A stretch of 6,232 nt of DNA from Verrucomicrobia bacterium UBA3761 (GCA_002371135.1 DFGB01000008.1:23766-29997); one strand, 5' to 3'. Counted from the stretch's first letter, positions 1-5,798 are shown. Program-made: numbers and translations. Notes: generated by a model from the letters alone, not told the origin.

Positions 1-28
1 AAGAGTGTGTTGATTTGACATCTCGCGA

Positions 29-66
29 AAAATGCGAAAATCCGAGAAGACTCTGCGACTCTCGGA
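29..66 (-). terminator. Possible intrinsic terminator of the bioB-hydE unit
   Basis: Read on the minus strand, TCCGAGA (66-60) can pair with TCTCGGA (47-41) around a 12-nt loop. It is followed directly by TTTT (40-37), and after CGCA by TTTTT (33-29). It lies 27 bp beyond the stop codon of the hydE remnant, where a terminator would be expected. The loop is large for a strong terminator and the T-run is interrupted, so the call is moderate. On the plus strand the same stem has no T-run after it. Confidence 0.45.
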
Positions 67-92
67 TCTCTGCGATAAAAATCCATTGCATG

Positions 93-567
93 CTATTGCG
101 ACGTTTTCTTGTGTTTCGTATCGCCGCGCTGGTTGTAGAGGATTTTTTCGCCGATTGCGACGATGCGGCGATCGAGGGCGGAAAGGTTGAAATCGCCGGC
201 CGCGGTCTTGCCTTCGTAGAGAGAATACTCTTTTCTGTATTCAAGTTCGGTGAAGTTCGGCATTATAACATTGGCGCCGGCGAGCAAACCGCGTTCGCGG
301 CCGAGCGAATAGCGATGGCATGACGCGTTCGATTTCCTGATGCCGCAGTAGTGCAATCCTTTGCGCAGACATTGGAAATTTCAACCAAAGCGCGAATCGA
401 GACATTGCGCCCGATGATGCGCTCCTTGACGCGATACACCGCAGAATAGAGTGTGCGCGCAACTGTTCCTCGCCATCGGCGGCGAAGAGCGTCGCAAGCC
501 CCTCCTCGTCGAGCGCGCCCGGTTTTTCTTCTGCGGCGCGAAGCGCTTCTTCGAACGACAGGCTCAT
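93..567 (-). pseudogene. hydE: Decayed hydE-like radical SAM maturase: two frameshifts and a deleted core
   Basis: This is a broken gene whose homology runs through three frames. It starts with ATG at 567, which overlaps the bioB stop as ATGA, with GAGG five bases upstream. Frame one (567 to about 455) reads MSLSFEEALRAAEE... to EEQLRA. Frame two (about 451-357) reads LYSAVYRVKERIIG, then VSIRALVEISNVCAKDC. Frame three (356-93) reads HYCGIRKSN...RYSL, then jumps straight to GRERGLLAGANVIMPNFT and on to RGDTKHKKTSQ and a TAG stop. The joined N-terminus matches HydE family architecture (VxIRAxxExSNxCxxxCxYCGxR, then RYxx). The tail matches the C-terminal GANVIMPNxTPxxYRxxYxxYPGK block. Roughly 200 codons of the radical SAM barrel between RYSL and GRERG are absent. 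The family (HydE, [FeFe]-hydrogenase maturation) is recalled from known sequences, about 350 residues. The CxxxCxxC cluster motif survives only across a frameshift. A product is very unlikely to be functional. An assembly error is the main alternative. Confidence 0.75.
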
Positions 568-1514
568 TCCACCCTCAGCCCCGCTTCGAGCGCCAGCGCC
601 CTGTCGTCGTCGTAATCGGAGCCAGGCGTGGTCAAGAGATGCCCTGCTATGCCGGCGCACATGCCGACGTATATGCACTTGCGCGCCGTATCGTCGCTCA
701 TGTCCGAGCGACCGCCTGCAAACCTAAGAGATGCCGCGGGGTTCACAAGCCGCACGATCGCGACGGAATCCACGACGCGTTCCGGGTCCGGGACGGGCAG
801 TTCTCCCAGCGGCGTGCCGGGTATCGGGTGCAGGAAATTGAGCGGGATCGAATCGGGCGCGATCTCCTTCAGCGCGAATGCGAATTCGACGAGCTCGCGA
901 TCGCTCTCCCCCATTCCGAGGATGCCCCCGGAACACACTTGCAAGCCGATGGAGCGCGCGGCCTTTATGGTCGCGATTTTCTCTTCGACCGTATGCGTTG
1001 TGCAGTAGCGGCGAAACGCCGACGGTGCGGTCTCGATGTTGCAATGGACGCGCTCGAGACCGGCGGCCTGCAGCTTTTTCAGCGAAGCGAGGTCCATGAT
1101 TCCGAGCGACGCACATATGTGAAGACGCGTCGCAGACTTCATCGCGCGGATCGCGTCGCACACGGCGTCGATATCGAGCGCCGCGCCGCCGCGCCCGGAG
1201 GTTACTATGCCGATGCGGCGAGCGCCCTTGCGTTCTGCATCGAGAGCGGCCTCTACGCAAGTCTTCTCCCCGACCCAGCCATATTGCGCGCAGAGCGTTT
1301 TCCAATGCGCGGACTGGGCGCACCACCGGCAATCCTCGCTGCAACAACCGCTTTTTGCATTTACAATCGCGCAGAAATCGAACACCCGCGGCGCGAAACG
1401 CATTGTGGTCTCGTGCGCCCTTTCGCGCAATTCGCGGCGATTCTCCGGCCTCAAAAGCCGCATCGCTTCGTCAAACGAAATACTCGCATTTTCGACAGTC
1501 ATGGACAGCAGCAT
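564..1514 (-). CDS. bioB: Biotin synthase BioB (anaerobe-type)
   Basis: This is a radical SAM enzyme that inserts sulfur into dethiobiotin, the last step of biotin synthesis, in the cytoplasm. The protein has 316 residues, normal for the family. The cluster motif is CSEDCRWC (Cys58, 62, 65) inside NAKSGCCSEDCRWCAQS. Further BioB blocks are HCNIETAP (158-165), TTHTVEEK (172-179), VCSGGILGMGES (193-204), IPLNFLHPIPGTPLG (223-237), FAGGRSDM (265-272) and LLTTPG (293-298). By alignment with E. coli BioB, the auxiliary-cluster residues Cys128, Cys188 and Arg260 correspond to Cys133, Cys194 and Arg264. The segment around Cys97 instead reads RIGIVTSGRG and has no cysteine. DFCAIVNAKSG and IVTSGRG resemble BioB of clostridia and other anaerobes. 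The start could be Met1 (1514) or Met5 (1502). Met1 would leave only about 4 nt of leader after the -10 box. The stop overlaps the next gene's start (ATGA). No other biotin gene is in the window. Confidence 0.95.
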   Translation of the reverse strand: MLLSMTVENASISFDEAMRLLRPENRRELRERAHETTMRFAPRVFDFCAIVNAKSGCCSEDCRWCAQSAHWKTLCAQYGWVGEKTCVEAALDAERKGARRIGIVTSGRGGAALDIDAVCDAIRAMKSATRLHICASLGIMDLASLKKLQAAGLERVHCNIETAPSAFRRYCTTHTVEEKIATIKAARSIGLQVCSGGILGMGESDRELVEFAFALKEIAPDSIPLNFLHPIPGTPLGELPVPDPERVVDSVAIVRLVNPAASLRFAGGRSDMSDDTARKCIYVGMCAGIAGHLLTTPGSDYDDDRALALEAGLRVE

Positions 1515-1525
1515 TTTTGGGGCGT

Positions 1526-1555
1526 ATTATAACAAATCCCGCCGCCCAGCGTCAA
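1526..1555 (-). promoter_or_regulatory. Sigma-70-like promoter of bioB
   Basis: On the minus strand there is a -35 box TTGACG (1555-1550), an 18-nt spacer, and a perfect -10 box TATAAT (1531-1526). The next bases are ACGCCCC followed by AAAA and the bioB ATG at 1514. A start at the usual distance would fall near 1518-1519, giving a leader of only about 4-5 nt. The layout is the same as that of the promoter at 5691-5720. It shows bioB can be transcribed separately from the genes upstream. Confidence 0.85.
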
Positions 1556-1613
1556 GCCGCCCGCACCATGGCGAAAATCCACTGTCGCGTGTCTCGTCCC
1601 CCTTCCCGCCCTT

Positions 1614-3032
1614 TCAACCTTTCAACCACCTGCATGAGAGGCGGCGGAAGGAGCGGGCTACGGCGGCGAAGGCGGGGCATTTCGCTTTTGCCGCGCGGCG
1701 TTCTTCCTTGTGGCGCAAATACGCGTCGATTGCCGCCGCCCACAACGAAGAGTCATATCCCGAGAGCTCGATGCATAGGCGAAGGTTGCGCTTCAAGGCT
1801 GCGATGCGCCCTAGATGCCAGAAGCGCGTGCGTTCGTACGCATGCACGAATACGCGGAGCAAATCTTCAACCGGCAAGCCCATGCGCAGGCGTTCAAAAT
1901 CGAAACACGCGACGACGCGATCGCGGTCGAAGTGGAAATTGCGGCAATGGAAGTCGCCATGGATGGGCGCAAGCCGTGCGGCGCAAGCGTCCGCGCCCTT
2001 CCACGCCGGATATGCGAGTTCGCCGGGGACATCCGCGAGCGCCGCCATGAGTTGCGCGTGGGCTTTGCACAGCGCCGCGATTTGCGCGCGGCTGTAGCGC
2101 CAGGGTTCCACGACGCCACCCTTCGCCCACCCAAAGACAAGGACCGCCTCGGCGCGCTGTTCGAATTTGACGAGCGGCGGGATGATGCCGGAGGGTCTCA
2201 GCGATGCATAGAGGCGGGCCGTCATTTCGCCGACGCCGCGGGGCGCGAACTTGATAAAATACTCGACGCCGGATTTGGCGACGGCGTGGAAATTCATCGA
2301 GGAATTGCCGCCCAGACGCGCAAAGGACGCGAACTCCTCTCCGACGACCTCCCGGGCCGCCGCTTCGCGCGTGACGCCATACCTCGCGCGAATATGCGCG
2401 AGATAGCGCGCGGCCTTGCGGCGGAGTTTGATGCGACGAAACGCAGGGATGAACGCCTCCGGCCGGAAAAACGTTTTCGAGGTCGGTTCGAAGTCGACGA
2501 TTTTCGTTTCAATCGAGCCGTCGGGGCGGATGAGCGTGTGGAAATTGCCGGGCTCGTAAAAGGGTGCGCCGGCTTTCGCGAGCGCTTCAAGGAGCAGACG
2601 CGCCTGATGGTAGATTGTTTCGCGGTTGCGCAGAGTCTGGCGGGCGATTTCGAATTCGTAGGGAATTATCGCCGTGCCGTCCGGGTTCGTGTAATACGTC
2701 TCGAGGACGCCCCAGCCGTAGTCTGGATGGAACACCTTTTCGCAACGCTCCGGAAAGTGAGCAAAGATTTCAGGCGGCAGCAGTCTGCGGTAGCGTTCGT
2801 AGGCGGCGACTTCTTGGCAGCCGGAATTCAACCGCTCGCTGAAACGCCGCCGGTCGATGTCGCGCCGGATGGAGGGCTTGACGTGCTCCTTCTCGTAGAG
2901 GTCGCGCGGTTTGTAGAACTTCACGCAAAGCCCGGTCTCGCCGATTTTGAAACAACACCTGCGCGTCCCTCCCCATCCGACGCGCACGAGGGGATTGACG
3001 GCAATCAGCGATGCGAAAGAGGGCCCGGTCAT
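1614..3032 (-). CDS. Tandem kinase-like fusion: YrbL-like domain plus APH-like domain
   Basis: A 472-residue cytoplasmic protein with no signal peptide or membrane segment. Residues about 15-220 look like the YrbL/PhoP-regulated kinase-like family: a glycine-rich segment GWGGTRRCCF (19-28), the candidate ATP lysine in LCVKFY (Lys38), EPGNFHTLIRPDGSIE (160-175, candidate Asn163 and no HGD), and IVDFEP (178-183, Asp180). Residues about 225-472 look like the aminoglycoside/choline phosphotransferase superfamily: GGNSSMNF (241-248), IKFAP with Lys261, the catalytic-loop motif HGDFHCRN (358-365, Asp360 and Asn365), and FDFE with metal-binding Asp378. The C-terminus is basic. Start: the ATG at 3032 overlaps the rsmD stop as ATGA. 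The frame is open 153 codons further upstream, but that part overlaps rsmD and is arginine-rich shadow. Substrate unknown: a sugar, a lipid A/LPS core sugar, a small molecule or a protein are all possible. The APH fold does not by itself mean antibiotic resistance. Confidence 0.85.
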   Translation of the reverse strand: MTGPSFASLIAVNPLVRVGWGGTRRCCFKIGETGLCVKFYKPRDLYEKEHVKPSIRRDIDRRRFSERLNSGCQEVAAYERYRRLLPPEIFAHFPERCEKVFHPDYGWGVLETYYTNPDGTAIIPYEFEIARQTLRNRETIYHQARLLLEALAKAGAPFYEPGNFHTLIRPDGSIETKIVDFEPTSKTFFRPEAFIPAFRRIKLRRKAARYLAHIRARYGVTREAAAREVVGEEFASFARLGGNSSMNFHAVAKSGVEYFIKFAPRGVGEMTARLYASLRPSGIIPPLVKFEQRAEAVLVFGWAKGGVVEPWRYSRAQIAALCKAHAQLMAALADVPGELAYPAWKGADACAARLAPIHGDFHCRNFHFDRDRVVACFDFERLRMGLPVEDLLRVFVHAYERTRFWHLGRIAALKRNLRLCIELSGYDSSLWAAAIDAYLRHKEERRAAKAKCPAFAAVARSFRRLSCRWLKG

Positions 3033-3616
3033 GGTGCGTCGTGGAGTTGCGTTCCTGTGCTTGCGAACTGCCACAAGACGAGTTTCGTCTTGCCGTATTC
3101 GCGCTCTTTTAGAAGCCGCCAGCCATCGACCGCCGCACCGGCATCCTGCGCGCTCAGCATCTCGGCGACGCAAATCCCCCCTTCCCGGATTCCGCCGTTC
3201 GCAGCGAGAGCCGCAAGCAGCGTATCGACGCCTCGCCCATCCCACAGCGCATAGGGAGGGTCTGCAAAAACGATGTCGAACGGCCCGGCCTGCCGCGACG
3301 ATGCGAACGCGAACGCATCGCCTCGCACGACGCGCGCCGCCGTCGCGGCGGCGCCAAGAGCGGCAAGATTCTTCTTGAGCGTCGCAACGTGCCTCGCATC
3401 GCGTTCGACGAACGTCACTTCCCCGGCGCCGCGCGAAAGCGCCTCGAACCCCACCGCCCCGGAACCGGAGAACAAATCGAGAAAGCGGCACGACGGGACT
3501 TCGTTCATCAACATCGAAAACAACGCCTCGCGGACGCGATCCTGCGTGGGACGTATATCCCCCGTCTTCGGCGTCGCAATCACCCGCCCGCGATATGTCC
3601 CGCCTGTGATACGCAT
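3029..3616 (-). CDS. rsmD: 16S rRNA (guanine(966)-N2)-methyltransferase RsmD
   Basis: A SAM-dependent methyltransferase that modifies G966 of 16S rRNA during 30S assembly. The 195-residue length is typical. The N-terminus is the family signature MRITGGTYRGR (1-11), followed by IRPTQDRVREALFS (21-34). The SAM-binding motif I is FLDLFSGSGAVGFEALSRGA (45-64), the acidic motif is VERD (70-73), and the catalytic motif is DPPY (119-122). A late EREYGKTKL block (171-179) is also characteristic. The start at 3616 is chosen because the family begins MRI and because GGAG lies 5 nt upstream. The frame continues upstream, but that part is repeat sequence. Its stop overlaps the kinase-like gene by ATGA, so the two are probably translationally coupled. 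The gap to queD carries a large palindrome that may modulate rsmD expression. Confidence 0.96.
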   Translation of the reverse strand: MRITGGTYRGRVIATPKTGDIRPTQDRVREALFSMLMNEVPSCRFLDLFSGSGAVGFEALSRGAGEVTFVERDARHVATLKKNLAALGAAATAARVVRGDAFAFASSRQAGPFDIVFADPPYALWDGRGVDTLLAALAANGGIREGGICVAEMLSAQDAGAAVDGWRLLKEREYGKTKLVLWQFASTGTQLHDAP

Positions 3617-3629
3617 TCTCGCTCCACGC

Positions 3630-3730
3630 AAGTAGGAAGTTGGAAATAGGAAGGAGGAAGGAGAAAGCAGGAGAGGCTTCAGCGGCAAGGAGGCGCGGCT
3701 TCAGCCGCGCTGAATCTCCTGCTTCCTACT
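3630..3730. repeat. 100-bp nested palindromic spacer between queD and rsmD
   Basis: Several inverted repeats are stacked here. AGTAGGAAG (3631-3639) pairs with CTTCCTACT (3722-3730). AGCAGGAGA (3666-3674) pairs with TCTCCTGCT (3715-3723). TTCAGCG (3678-3684) pairs with CGCTGAA (3708-3714). In the centre GCGCGGC/GCCGCGC (3693-3699 and 3704-3710) closes on a 4-nt loop. The right arm is continuous over 16 bases, while the left arm is split by a purine-rich stretch (about 3640-3665). The queD stop codon (3728-3726) lies inside the outer arm. No T-run follows on either strand, so this is not a typical terminator. It looks like a mobile or amplified intergenic repeat that fell between co-transcribed genes, and the transcript would fold strongly here. 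Confidence 0.8.
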
Positions 3731-4172
3731 GAAAATCCCCTCCTTCCCGCGAAGCGGACCCGGGACTTGCGCTGTATTCGGCAACGCTATCGGCCGTTTC
3801 CCATACCTTCACGGAAACGAGGCCGGGGATGCGTTCGGCGAGGTCGCCGTAGAACATCTTGGCGAGATTCTCGGCCGTCGAGCGAAACGGCAACGCGACC
3901 GTCCTCATACCATGCCGCTCCACCACGGCGGCGATTTCGCACTCGCCCTCAGAGCCGGTGTGATACATGAAGGCGTGGTCGAACCTGTCGCACACGACTT
4001 CACCCGCCACGCGCTTCAAATCCTTGAAGTCGATCACCATGCCGTCGTCCGTCTCGCCGCGGACCGAGATGTCCACACGATACGTATGCCCATGCAAATT
4101 CTTGCACAGGCCCTTGTGGTTGGTCAGTATGTGCGCCGCATCGAAGCGGACGGTCTTGGTCACTGTTGTCAT
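3726..4172 (-). CDS. queD: 6-carboxy-5,6,7,8-tetrahydropterin synthase QueD
   Basis: Converts 7,8-dihydroneopterin triphosphate to 6-carboxytetrahydropterin, the first dedicated step towards queuosine in tRNA. The 148 residues are within the family range. The zinc ligands are His14 (FDAAH), His27 and His29 (LHGHTY). The catalytic cysteine is Cys23 (GLCKN). VIDFKDLK (46-53) and the FDH triad segment (Asp65, His66) follow, then STAENLA (98-104) and VWET (123-126, pterin-anchoring Glu125). The tail after VWETADSVAEYS is an extra 15 or so residues of low complexity. It ends in the palindromic repeat, suggesting the natural 3' end was changed by the repeat. The start ATG overlaps the thioesterase stop (ATGA) with no Shine-Dalgarno sequence, so coupling is likely. 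No other que gene is visible here. Other members of the 6-pyruvoyl-tetrahydropterin synthase superfamily are the only alternative. Confidence 0.95.
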   Translation of the reverse strand: MTTVTKTVRFDAAHILTNHKGLCKNLHGHTYRVDISVRGETDDGMVIDFKDLKRVAGEVVCDRFDHAFMYHTGSEGECEIAAVVERHGMRTVALPFRSTAENLAKMFYGDLAERIPGLVSVKVWETADSVAEYSASPGSASREGGDFQ

Positions 4173-4564
4173 TGGCGGGAGAAAATTTCAGGCGGGGCGA
4201 CGGGGCGGAATGTTTTCGTGGAGACGAACGCATGGCGCGTGAAGCCGGAGACGAGGAGCGCTTCCTCGCCCTTGCGGCGGATTTCGCATGCGATTTCGAT
4301 GCGCACGCCCTTCATCGTCTTCACATACGCGCGGACTTCGAGGAGGTCGTCGTACTTCGCACTGCCCCTGTAGTCGAGTTCGGCATGGATGACAGGCAGC
4401 ATGAACCCGTCCGCCTCGCATTGCTTGTACGTATAGCCCATCGCGCGCATGAGTTCGTTGCGGGCGCGTTCGAATATGACGAGGTAGTTGGCGTAGTAGA
4501 CGACGCCCATCATGTCCGTGTCCGCATACGGCACGCGATACTCCATCGTAATCTCTTTGTTCAT
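4169..4564 (-). CDS. YbgC/FcbC-type hotdog acyl-CoA thioesterase
   Basis: A cytoplasmic hotdog-fold enzyme expected to hydrolyse acyl-CoA esters; the exact chain preference cannot be read from the sequence. The product has 131 residues, typical for the family. The signature is VPYADTDMMGVVYYANYL (11-28), where Asp17 matches the catalytic aspartate of YbgC, followed by FERARNELMRAMG (31-43). AELDYRGSAKYDD (61-73) and VSGFTRHAFVS (105-115) are the usual later strands. I chose the ATG at 4564 because it overlaps the prmA stop as ATGA. An ATG 24 bp upstream (4588) and one 18 bp downstream (4546, with AAAGAG before it) are possible. It is coupled at its other end to queD. Members of this family are often near tol-pal genes or in lipid operons; here it sits among translation-modification genes, so the context does not reveal its substrate. 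Confidence 0.92.
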   Translation of the reverse strand: MNKEITMEYRVPYADTDMMGVVYYANYLVIFERARNELMRAMGYTYKQCEADGFMLPVIHAELDYRGSAKYDDLLEVRAYVKTMKGVRIEIACEIRRKGEEALLVSGFTRHAFVSTKTFRPVAPPEIFSRQ

Positions 4565-5433
4565 CTTGCGAGCAGCCCCGTAGTCCATTCGCCAAGCGTC
4601 TTGCGCGAGACTTCCTTGAAGCCTAGAGCGGTGTACGCCGAAAGCACTTCGCCGTAGAGCGTCGAGAGAATGCCTGAAATGACAAGATGGCGACCGACGT
4701 AGCTTTCGATCTGAGCAGCGAACTTTATGAGTAGCGGCCCGAGTATGTTCGCCACGACGAGATCGTACTTCTTCTCCTCTAGTACATCGTACCGCGGCGC
4801 GTCCTCTCCAAGCGGACCAAGCGCAAAATGGAGATACTTGACGTCTACCCCGTTGGCGGCGGCATTCTCGCGGCTTGCCTCCACCGCCTCCATGTCGACA
4901 TCAAAGCCGACCGACGACGCGTACCCAAGTTTCGCCGCCGCAATCGAAAGAATCCCCGACCCGCATCCCATGTCAAGGAACGAAAGCGGCTTGGCGGCGA
5001 CTGAAGCACATGCGATTTCGTCGATGTACTCAAGGCATGCGCGAGTCGTCTCGTGCTTGCCAGTCCCGAACGCAAGACCGGGATCGAGCGTGACGACGAC
5101 GCCCTCCTCCGGCATCGGCTCCCATGCAGGATGCACGACGAGCCGCTTGCCAATGCGTTCGGTCTTGAAGTGGCGGCGATACGAGAACTTCCAATCCTCG
5201 TCGGCGATTTCGCACGACGAAACCCCGACCCCCTCGCAACCGATTATGCCAAGCGCCGATGAAAGCCGCGCCTTCGCTTCGTCGATCCGTTCCGCCTCGG
5301 GGAAGTAGATCTGGATTTCCGTCAGAGGACGCTCCACATCCCTGTAACTAGACAAAACGAAATCCCCCCCGTCGAATACTTCGAAGAGGGGATTGACGAA
5401 ACGCTCTTCAAGAGAGCAGAAAACTTTTTGCAC
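4561..5433 (-). CDS. prmA: Ribosomal protein L11 methyltransferase PrmA
   Basis: A SAM-dependent enzyme that methylates lysines and the N-terminus of ribosomal protein L11. The 290-residue length is typical. An N-terminal substrate-recognition domain (about 1-95) ends in DEDWKFSYRRHFKTERIG (78-95). The linker carries the PrmA signature LDPGLAFGTGKHETT (116-130). The SAM-binding motif I is FLDMGCGSGILSIAAAKLG (152-170). VVANILGPLL (226-235) is the motif IV segment and SGIL (253-256) follows. The start is GTG at 5433: an in-frame TAA, which is the stop of the small upstream gene, lies only 9 nt before it, and AAGG overlapping that stop gives a Shine-Dalgarno at 7-nt spacing. The stop overlaps the thioesterase start (ATGA). 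Confidence 0.96.
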   Translation of the reverse strand: MQKVFCSLEERFVNPLFEVFDGGDFVLSSYRDVERPLTEIQIYFPEAERIDEAKARLSSALGIIGCEGVGVSSCEIADEDWKFSYRRHFKTERIGKRLVVHPAWEPMPEEGVVVTLDPGLAFGTGKHETTRACLEYIDEIACASVAAKPLSFLDMGCGSGILSIAAAKLGYASSVGFDVDMEAVEASRENAAANGVDVKYLHFALGPLGEDAPRYDVLEEKKYDLVVANILGPLLIKFAAQIESYVGRHLVISGILSTLYGEVLSAYTALGFKEVSRKTLGEWTTGLLAR

Positions 5434-5442
5434 GAAAAAGCC

Positions 5443-5655
5443 TTAGGCTTGGGCCTTTGCGGCGAGTTTCTTGACTACAGCCGGGCGCTGGACGAGAACG
5501 CGAACCTCCTCGTCCCCCATCAGCTTGACATCATCTTCCTTCATGCCAAACTTGACGAGGCGAGCGCGCTGCGCCTTCGACTTGCGAGCCTTGCCCGCGG
5601 GCGTTTTGCAAGGACGAACGTGAGATTCCTTGCGAAGTGTGCGACCTGTTCCCAT
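5443..5655 (-). CDS. Small basic protein, possibly ribosome-linked
   Basis: A 70-residue lysine/arginine-rich protein: MGTGRTLRKESHVRPCKTP at the start, a basic stretch AGKARKSKAQRARLVKFG (20-37), an acidic patch KEDDVKLMGDEE (39-50), and a basic tail VVKKLAAKAQA. There is no signal peptide, membrane segment or metal-binding motif, and one cysteine (Cys16). The gene is supported by a near-consensus promoter 36 bp upstream of the start, an AAAGG at about 11-nt spacing, and tight linkage to prmA, whose Shine-Dalgarno overlaps this gene's TAA stop. The size, charge and QRARLVKFGMKEDD region recall the 'small basic protein' family annotated in Verrucomicrobiota and Chlamydiota, but this is a weak resemblance from memory. 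The neighbours prmA and rsmD suggest a ribosomal role; that is inference. Confidence 0.72.
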   Translation of the reverse strand: MGTGRTLRKESHVRPCKTPAGKARKSKAQRARLVKFGMKEDDVKLMGDEEVRVLVQRPAVVKKLAAKAQA

Positions 5656-5690
5656 TTTGTGTTCTACCTTTCTGTTCGAAAAACGCGCAT

Positions 5691-5720
5691 ATTATACCAA
5701 AACCACCCCCGCCGCGTCAA
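5691..5720 (-). promoter_or_regulatory. Sigma-70-like promoter of the small-protein/prmA operon
   Basis: On the minus strand there is a -35 box TTGACG (5720-5715), an 18-nt spacer rich in G, and a perfect -10 box TATAAT (5696-5691). A start about 7 nt downstream (near 5684) gives a leader of about 28 nt that contains AAAGG. It is probably the main promoter for the whole series down to the kinase-like gene, since no other promoter-like pair was seen before 1555. The purine repeat tract begins about 20 bp upstream of the -35 box. Confidence 0.85.
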
Positions 5721-5742
5721 TAGTGAAAAAAGAGGTAAAAGA

Positions 5743-5798
5743 GGGAAGAGGGAAGAGGGAAAAGGGAAAAGGGAAGAGGGAAGAGGGAAGAGGGAAGA
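5743..5798. repeat. Purine heptamer microsatellite, eight units of GGGAAGA/GGGAAAA
   Basis: Eight perfect 7-bp units run in phase: two GGGAAGA, two GGGAAAA, four GGGAAGA. The strand is purely purine over the whole run, and purine-rich sequence extends left to about 5724. The tract sits just upstream of the operon promoter. A 7-bp unit outside a coding region makes it length-variable without changing a protein. Polypurine tracts of this kind can adopt triplex forms; that is general knowledge, not shown here. Confidence 0.95.

Noticed and set aside
15..43. Plus-strand promoter starting with TTGACA at 15-20
   Set aside because: At 16-18 nt downstream there is no -10-like sequence, and no plus-strand gene follows.
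453..1532. Plus-strand open frame of 359 codons
   Set aside because: It is antisense to bioB and the hydE remnant, is rich in Arg/Ala/His as expected for a GC-rich shadow, and shows no family motif.
1515..1613. Terminator between the kinase-like gene and bioB
   Set aside because: I found no stem followed by a T-run in this gap, so read-through into bioB from upstream cannot be excluded.
1815..3254. Plus-strand open frame of 479 codons
   Set aside because: It is antisense to the kinase-like gene and the end of rsmD. Its composition is that of a shadow frame and no domain is recognisable.
3033..3491. Upstream extension of the kinase-like gene by 153 codons
   Set aside because: It overlaps rsmD on the same strand in another frame, is very arginine-rich, and would ignore the ATGA joint at 3032.
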